Assembly: GCA_021107755.1 (NCBI GenBank)
Contig: JAIOSF010000023.1
Location: 1 to 64,000 of the forward strand
Length of the DNA: 64,000 bases
Reading direction: 5' to 3'
Source: Arcobacteraceae bacterium
GTDB lineage: Bacteria > Campylobacterota > Campylobacteria > Campylobacterales > Arcobacteraceae
Part shown: in pieces, positions 34,101-43,100 of the stretch
Numbering within the stretch: position 1 is the stretch's first letter
How the letters are laid out: each line of letters starts with the position of its first letter
Translations under genes and position numbers: made by a program
The notes under the pieces: model-generated
Told to the model about the DNA's origin: nothing
Seen by the model: only the letters and a program-made list of their open reading frames with translations
Database searches by the model: none

Positions 34101-37100
34101 TGATCAATTCCATCACTTGCACTAGCAGAAACTATCGTATCATCACCTGCTTGTGTTTGGATAATATTAGCTTCACTACTTCCGTATATAATATCAGCTG
34201 CAAAGTTTGAACCTATAACATTTTCTATACCATAAAGATTATCAACACCTTGACCTTGATCTCCTGTTGCACCGTCACTTCTACCCTCTTCACTACCATT
34301 TTGTGTAAGTCCGATTGCATCTGTAACATCTAAATCTATTGTAAGTGACTCTAAAGCATTTGTATAATCAACAGTATCTACTCCACTATCACTACTATCA
34401 TCTCCACCATATAAGTCATCACTTCCTACTCCACCTGTTAAGGTATCATCTCCAGCATCCCCCATAAGGATATCATCACCAGCACCACCTAGAAGTGTAT
34501 CTGCATCATCTCCACCATAAAGCTCATCCATTCCAGCTTCACCACTTAAAATATCAGCCCCTGCATTTCCTAAAAGAGTATTATTTTGAACATCCCCTTT
34601 GATACTATCACTATCTTGTGTACCACTTATATTTTCTATATTTAAAAGAGTATCAACTCCTGTTTGACCATTTACAGTTGCAGTTACTTCATTTGCACCA
34701 TCAAGGGTAACCTCTATACCATTTGTAGCACCATTAGCATCATCAACTATAGAAGAATAATCAGCCCAGTCTCCTGTTCCTACTCCCCCATCAATATAAT
34801 CTGCACCATCATCAACATTTTCAATTACATTATCGTTATCTGTATCAACACCTGCTATAAATGTGTCATTTCCACTTCCACCAACAATAGAGTTTGAAGC
34901 TGTTGTCCCTACAAATGTATCATTTTTTGATGAACCTATTATATGTTCAATATTTGCAATAGTATCTGTATCACCTGTTGCAACTGTTTGAGCTCCTGTG
35001 AAACTAAGATTTACATCTACACCCTCTGATGTATAGTATTCATAAGATATTGTATCTTCATCTCCACCACCATCTATAGTATTAGCTGTAGTGTCTTCAT
35101 TCATTTTAAAAGTATCTTTTGCTGTTCCACCTATAGCATTTTCTATAGAGTTTAAAGTATCTGTTTCTGTTGCTGTTGTTGCTTCATTTGTTTTAAAATC
35201 CACTGTTACTGCAACTGATTTTTCAGCAAAACTAGCAGTATCACTACCAGCTCCACCTATTAAAACATCATCTCCACCTTGACCACTTAATAAATCATCT
35301 CCATCAAGTCCAGTTAAAGTATTGACATCACTATCACCAGTAATAGTATCATCACCATCACTTCCTGTGATATTTTCCATATTTTTAAGTTTATCTGTAT
35401 TTGTTACAACTCCATCTTGGTAGATGTCAGCATCATAGTATCCTTGGGCATCTGCTCCACTTGATAAATCAACTACAACTTTATCAATACCACCATCTAC
35501 AGTGATAGCAGCATAACTGATACTATCCCCTGTTGTTTCAGTTCCTTCATTTCCATCAAATCTATTTGAAACAGCAAAGTCTGATACAAAATTATCATCA
35601 TAAGTAGAACCTATAGCATTTTCTATAGAGTTTAACTCATCAGTTCCATCTCCAAGTGCTGTTTGTGCATCTAAGTTTACTGTTACTCCATTTCCTGTTG
35701 TAGAAAAATCAACTGTATCAGTACCCTCACCTCCATAAAGTGAGTCATTGTTTGCTCCACCTATAAGTGTATCATCTCCATATCCACCAAAAAGTGTATC
35801 TGTACCATCTTCACCAAAAAGTGTATCATTTCCTGCATTAGTAGAACTATTAAGTGAATCATCTCCATAGATAACATCACCTTCAGTTCCACCATAGATA
35901 ATATCATCTTCAGTCCCACCATAAAGGATATCTTCTCCAGCATCACCTTTTATAGTATCATTGTCAGCCCCACCATCTATAGTATCTATTCCAGAACCAC
36001 CAGTAATACTATCAGCTCCGGCTTCTCCATAAAGCTTGTCTTCTCCAATTCCACTACCACCTAGAATTCTATCATTTCCAGCTCCACCATAAATAGTATC
36101 ATTGTCAGCCCCACCATCAAGTGTTTCATATGTAGAAGATGATGTAAGATTATCTGTATTATCTCCACCATAAATAGTATCATCGCCATCTCCACCAGAG
36201 ATATTGTCAGTTCCATCTTCACCTTTTAGAATATTATTTGAACTATCACCTACTATAATATCTTCATTTTGAGTACCTGTGATATTTTCTATATTTAAAA
36301 CAGTATCATCTCTTACTATGTTATTTGACGCATCTTTTAGAAGTAAATCTTGTGAAGCTAAATTTACATCAACATAATAAGTGGGATTAGTTACTCCACT
36401 AAAATCAACTGTATCCCCTGTAGCACTATTATTTCCACCATTAAGTGTATCTGATTCACTTCCAACAGAAGCCCCTGTTATCAAGAAAGTATCATCTCCA
36501 TCAGCTCCAAGGAAAATATTACTATCACTATTTCCTGTAAAAGTGTCATCTCCACTACTTCCTGTCACATTTTCTATATTTCTCAAAGTATCTGGGTTTT
36601 GTAGAGCTGTTGCAACCGTTACAGCTACATTAGCACTACTTGTATTACTTAAATCTACTACAATTTTATCTGTAGCTCCTGTAAGTGACGAGTAATCTAC
36701 TGTATCATTTTCATCGCCAGCATTTTCAAGCCCTGAAGCTAATACATATCCACCATCAAAAATATTAGATGCTACATTGTCACCTTTAAAAGTATCATTA
36801 TATTTTGAACCTATTACATTTTCTATACTTACAAGTGTATCTGTTCCTTGATTTCCACCAACTGCTTGAGCTACACCATCAAGTCCTAAATCAACTGTTA
36901 CACCACTTGTAGCTTGATTGTAGTATGCTGTATCACTTCCAGCTACCCCACCATCAAGATAATCATCTCCTTGACCACCGTCAAGTATATCATCTCCTAA
37001 AAGTCCCTCTAGTGTATTGTTTTCATCATCTCCATAAAGTGTATCATCTCCACTTGTTGCAACTATATTTTCAATACTTGTTATAGTATCTGTTACACTA

Positions 37101-40100
37101 CTTCCATCTAATCTTACTTCAACTGTATTATTCGTAAGGTCTAAAAAGATATTATCTTCAGATACATCATCAACTGTCATATTACTATAATCAACAGTAT
37201 CTCCATTTACTTCATTATCCTCTATCCCACCATTAAAATTATTTGCTTCTGTAAAGTTTGTGTAGAAAGTATCATCATATGAAGAACCTATAACATTTTC
37301 TATATCTACAAGTGTATCTGTCCCTTGACCACCACCTATTGCCTGTGCAATATTATCTTTTCCTAAATCTACTGTTACACTTCCAGTTGCTTGGTTATAG
37401 TATGCTGTATCTCCATTGGCACCATCTGTTCCACCATCAAGGTAATCATCTCCTGCACCACCTTCAAGGGTATCATCTCCACCAAGTCCTAGTAAAGTAT
37501 TATTTAAATTATTTCCATAAATACTATCTGTAAGGTTGGTACCTGTTACATTTTCAATATTTTCTACAAAATCATCATTTGCTGTACCACTCACATCTAC
37601 TGTTGATTGAGCTCCATTAGTCCCTAAAGTTACACTTATTGAATGTGAAGTATTTAAATTTGAATAATCAATCGTATCACTTCCAGCAGCTCCATTGATA
37701 ATATTTACTTCATCAAATCGTGTAATAATTGTATCATTTCCAGCCCCACCAATAATATTTTCTATATCATATAATGTATCAGTATCAGCACCTGTACTAA
37801 CAACTGCTGTTCCTGTATCAGCAGATAAATCTACTACAACTTTATCAGTACCATTTGTAAGATACTCGTAACTTACTGTATCATTTGCACTATCAGTTCT
37901 ATCTTCTAATCCACCATAGAGTGTATCATCTCCACCTCGACCCATAAGTGTATCAGTATCAGCACCACCTATAAAAAGTTCATCATTATTTGAACCATAA
38001 ATGGTATCTTTATTTGTAGTTGCTATTATTTTTTGGATATTATTAAGATTATCAACTCCACCATCTCCATCAGCTGTAACTTCACCAGCAGCGATATCCA
38101 TATCAACAACTATCTTATTTAATGCTGTGGTATAATCAGCGGTATTAAATCCTGTTCCACCCTCTAAGGTATCATCTCCACCTGCACCATAGAGTGTATC
38201 ATCTCCAGCACTACCATCTAAAATATTATCTAAAGAGTCTCCATTTATGATATCATTTCCACTACTTCCAATTACATTTTCAACATTTTTAATAGTATCA
38301 TCTGCGTATCCAGTACCAGCACCACCTACATACACAGTTGCATTTGTAGCACCATTTAGTATTACTTCAATAGCTTGAGAAATAGCACTATAATCAACAG
38401 TATCAATCTCATCTCCACCATCAATCGTATCAGCACCATCATCTCCATCTTCTAGTACTTTATCTTGACCTGCTAATACATTATTATCAAGTCCGGCTCT
38501 AAAAGTATCATTATCATCTCCACCAGAAAGAACATCATCTCCACCAGCACCTACAATAATATCAGCACCTTTTCTCCCATCTAAGGCATTGGCATCATTA
38601 TCTCCACCAATGTAGTCAGCATCAATAGTTCCTATAATATTTTCAATCTCGGCTAAACTATCTTTTTCTGTTCCAAGAGTTGCAATTGCATAGCCACCAA
38701 CTATATTCATAAGATTTACATCAAGGTCTGTTGCTTTTGAACTATAATCAATAGTATCTCCAATACCTACGGTTTCTCCCGTTTCACCACCAACAATAAT
38801 ATCATCACCAGCACCTCCACTTAAAAGGTCATCTCCAGCTCCACCATAAAGTTCATCATCTCCAAGTCCACCAAGTAGTTGGTCATCTCCAGCTCCACCA
38901 TAGAGTTTATCATCTTCAAAATCACCATCAAGGATATCATCTCCATCATTTCCTATCAATGTGTTTTCAAAAGCATCACCAGTAATAGTATCATCACCAG
39001 CACCACCAGTAATATTTTCCACATTTACAACATCATCTGTGTAAGTAGTACCACCAACTCTTACTGTTGCAACTTTACTTGTAGATGTGTCTATCTCTAC
39101 TTCAAGGTTTTGTCCTGCTGTTAAGTTTGAATAATCAAGAGTATCTCCACTACCCTCTCCACCATCTATAGTATCTTCTCCATCATCTGCTCTTAAAATA
39201 AAGTTATCGTTACCAGCTCCACCTAGTAAATTATCATCACCCCCAAGACCTTCAATAGTGTCATTTCCAGCAAGTCCTTCTATCTTATTATCTTGCCCAT
39301 CTCCTGTTAAAATATCTACTTGTGCAGCTTCATCTGTACCTATAATATTTGTAAAGTTTGAGATAACATCACCTTGAGAAGTTACTCCTGTAGTTAAGTT
39401 TGCAGTTATCCCTGTAGTTGAACTTGCAAAAGAGATTGTATTTGTCTGTAAATTATTACCACCACCATCATCAGTAAAGCCACCATCTAAAATATCTGCA
39501 CCATCGCCACCATCTATAGTATCATCTCCACCCATACCTAAAATTGTATTTACTGCATTATTACCAGTTATTGTATCATCTGAACTATCTGAACCAATAA
39601 TATTCTCAATACCTGAGAGTGTATGGTCTGCAACTGTTGCTCCCACTTGAACATTTGTAGTCCCAGCTCCATTTGCAAGTGTTAGGTTTATACTTTGGGT
39701 TACTGCACTATAATCTACTGTATCACCTTTTCCTGTATATGCACTAGTTGAACCTTGTGTATCACTTCCATCTATAGTATGTGCCCCACCGATTATTACA
39801 TCTCCAGTAGTTATTCCATCTTTTAATATAAAAGTGTCATCTCCACTTGAACCATTTAGAGTATTGATTTCAGCATTTCCAGTTAATGTATCATCTTGAT
39901 TACTTCCAATCACATTTTCTATGTTTGCTATTGTATCTGTTTGATCAGTTGTGGTTCCATCGGTTACTTCAGCACTATTAAGAGACAAATCAACATTTGC
40001 ATGATAATTTCCTGTTAGTAAACTATAATCTAATGTATCTTTATTTGAAGCATCATCTGTATCCGTTAAAGTAGCTTCAAATCCATCTATAATATCATCA

Positions 40101-43100
40101 CCATCACCAAGTTCTACTTTAAAAGTATCATTTCCAGCTCCACCATAAAGTGAATCAACTCCTAATCCACCATTTAAACTATCATCTCCACCATTACCTT
40201 TAATAATATTTGTATTATCATCTCCAGTTAAATTATCAGCACTTGAAGAACCTGTTAAATTTTCAAAGCCACTAATAGTATCAAGTCCATCACTTCCAGT
40301 ATTTTGTTGTGTTGTTGTACTTAAATTAACTGTTACACCAGAAAGGGCATTTTCAAAGGTAAGGGTGTCATTTCCAAGTCCACCTTGTAATACATTGTTT
40401 GCAGTATTACCCTCAATTGTATCATCATAATCACTTCCAAGAACATTTTCTATAGAATCATAACTATCTGTTCCACCACTAGCATCTGTACCAGTACCTG
40501 CTCTTAGATTTATATTGACTAATGAACCTTCATTTGCATAACTAACAGTATCACTTCCTAATCCACCTACAAGTTTATCACTTCCTGCAGCTCCATCAAG
40601 TGTATCATCTCCACTTCCACCTGTGATAGTATTTGTTCCACCATCACCAATAAGTGTGTCATCTCCACTTCCACCTAGAATATCTTCAAAGTTTAGAATA
40701 GTATCTGTGCCTTCATCTACACCAAATGCTGTTTGAGTACCTAGATTAACCGTAACACCTGCTACATTTGTAGAGTTTGCATAAGAGATTGTATCTTTTC
40801 CACTATTTCCATCTAAAGTATTATTACTACTGTCACCCTCTATAGTATCATCATGTAATGTACCTATAACATTTTCTATAGAACTATAACTATCAGTATC
40901 TCCACTTCCATCTACACCTTGATTTGTTTTAAGACTAATATTTATAGCACTTATATCACCATCATAGCTTACAGTATCACTACCAGTACCACCTATAAGT
41001 TTGTCTGCACCAGCTCCACCAAAAAGTGTATCATCTCCCAATCCACCTGATAATGTATTTGCATTTGCATCACCTATTAAAGTATCTGAATTTGATCCAC
41101 CTGTAATATTTTCTATAGCATTAAGTGTATCAACCTCATCACTACCATTAAACTCATATGTTGTATCCCCATCAGAGTTAGCATCATCTGTATCAACTAT
41201 TACATTTGGTGTAGCTGCTGATAAATCACCATAAATAGCCTCAGTTCTATCACTATAATCTGCTGTATCATTATCTAAACCACCATCAAGTGTATCATTT
41301 CCCAATCCACCTTTTAAAACATCATTTCCTACTTCACCATAGAGTGAATCTGCACCAGAAGCTCCACTAAGTGTATCATCTCCAGCTCCACCTCTAAAAG
41401 TATCAGCATCTCCTGCACCAACTAAAGTATCTGTAAAATTTGAACCATGAATCTCTTCAATATCTATAAGTGTATCACTATTGTTATATCCATCATTTGT
41501 CACTTGTGCTGCTTGAGTTAAGTCTACTTTAATACCTAGTGCTGTATTTGATGAATAATCGGCAATATCAATATCACCAACACCACCATCTAAAGTATCA
41601 TAACCTTTTCCACCTACTAAGGTATCACTTCCAGTTAAACCTCGTAATATATTGTCGTCATCATTCCCTTTTAGGGTATCATCACCACTACCACCTTCAA
41701 GGTTTTCAATATTTTGAATGATTAAATTACCATCTCCACTATTTTGTACTCCCGAATTGGATAAATCCACTGAAATATTACTAGCTGTGTAAGAGAAGCT
41801 TACAAAGTCACCATTAGTTTCTCCACCTTCTCCCCCATCAATATAATCAATTCCAGAACTCGCACCATTTCCAAGAAGTGTATCATCTCCAGCTCCACCA
41901 ACAAGAGAGTTGGCTGCTGTGGTACCTGTAATAGTATCATCTCCTGCTCCACCAATAGCACCCTCAATTCCAATAAATGTTGTTCCTGCTATAGTATTAC
42001 CATTTAATTTAAATGACCCACTATCTAAATTTACATCTACTTTATCTGTTGATTGGTTTGCTATTTTAGAGAAATCTGCAGTATCAATATCTGTAGCACT
42101 TGCACCAAGTGAACCGTCATATACTGTAGAACCTACGGCACTTACTACAAAGTTATCATCACCTGCTCCACCTATAAGACTATCAGTGCCAGCTCCACTT
42201 ACACCACCACCATCTAGTGTATCAGCTCCATCTCCACCTATAATAGTATTGACTTGAATATCTCCAGTGAGTTTATCTGCACCAAAACCACCTATAATAT
42301 TTTCTATATTACTTACTTTGTAGTAAGCATCAGTGTAAACCGCTTGAGTAACGGTTTTACTTAAATCTATTGTCACATCTTCATTGACACTTGAAAAATC
42401 AATAGTATCTATATCATCTCCACCATCTAAATAATCAGTTCCAATTCCACCTGATAATGTATCTGCTCCACTATTACCTTTTAGAGTATTATTTCCACTA
42501 CTCCCTATAATAATATCAGTATTAGTACCACCTATAATATTTTCTATACTATTTAAGGTATCCTCTTCATCAACACCTGATTCAAAAGTAGAATTACTAT
42601 TTGTATCAACTATTACTGTTGGTATAGCAACTGATAAATCAACTTTTATAGATTCACTTCTTGTACTATAGTCAGCTGTATCACTTCCAGTTCCACCATA
42701 GAGTGTATCACTTCCAAGTCCACCGCTTAAAATATCATCTCCACCCATACCATACAATGTATCAACATTATCACTTCCAACGATAGTATCAGTAAAATTT
42801 GAACCATTTACTCTTTCTATATCAATTAAAGTATCTGTATCACCATATCCATCATCTATAACTTGTCCTGTTGCTCTTGTTAAATCAACTTTTATACCAC
42901 TAGAAGTATTAGCTGTATAGTCTGCTATATCCGCACCTGCTCCACCATTCAGCGTATCATCTCCAGCTCCACCTGTTAAAGTATCATCTCCAAGCTCTCC
43001 ATACAGTGTATCATCTCCAGCTTTTCCATCTAAAAAGTCATCTCCATCATGACCATAAAGTTTATTTTCTTGTGAAGAACCATAAAGTGTATCAGCTCCT

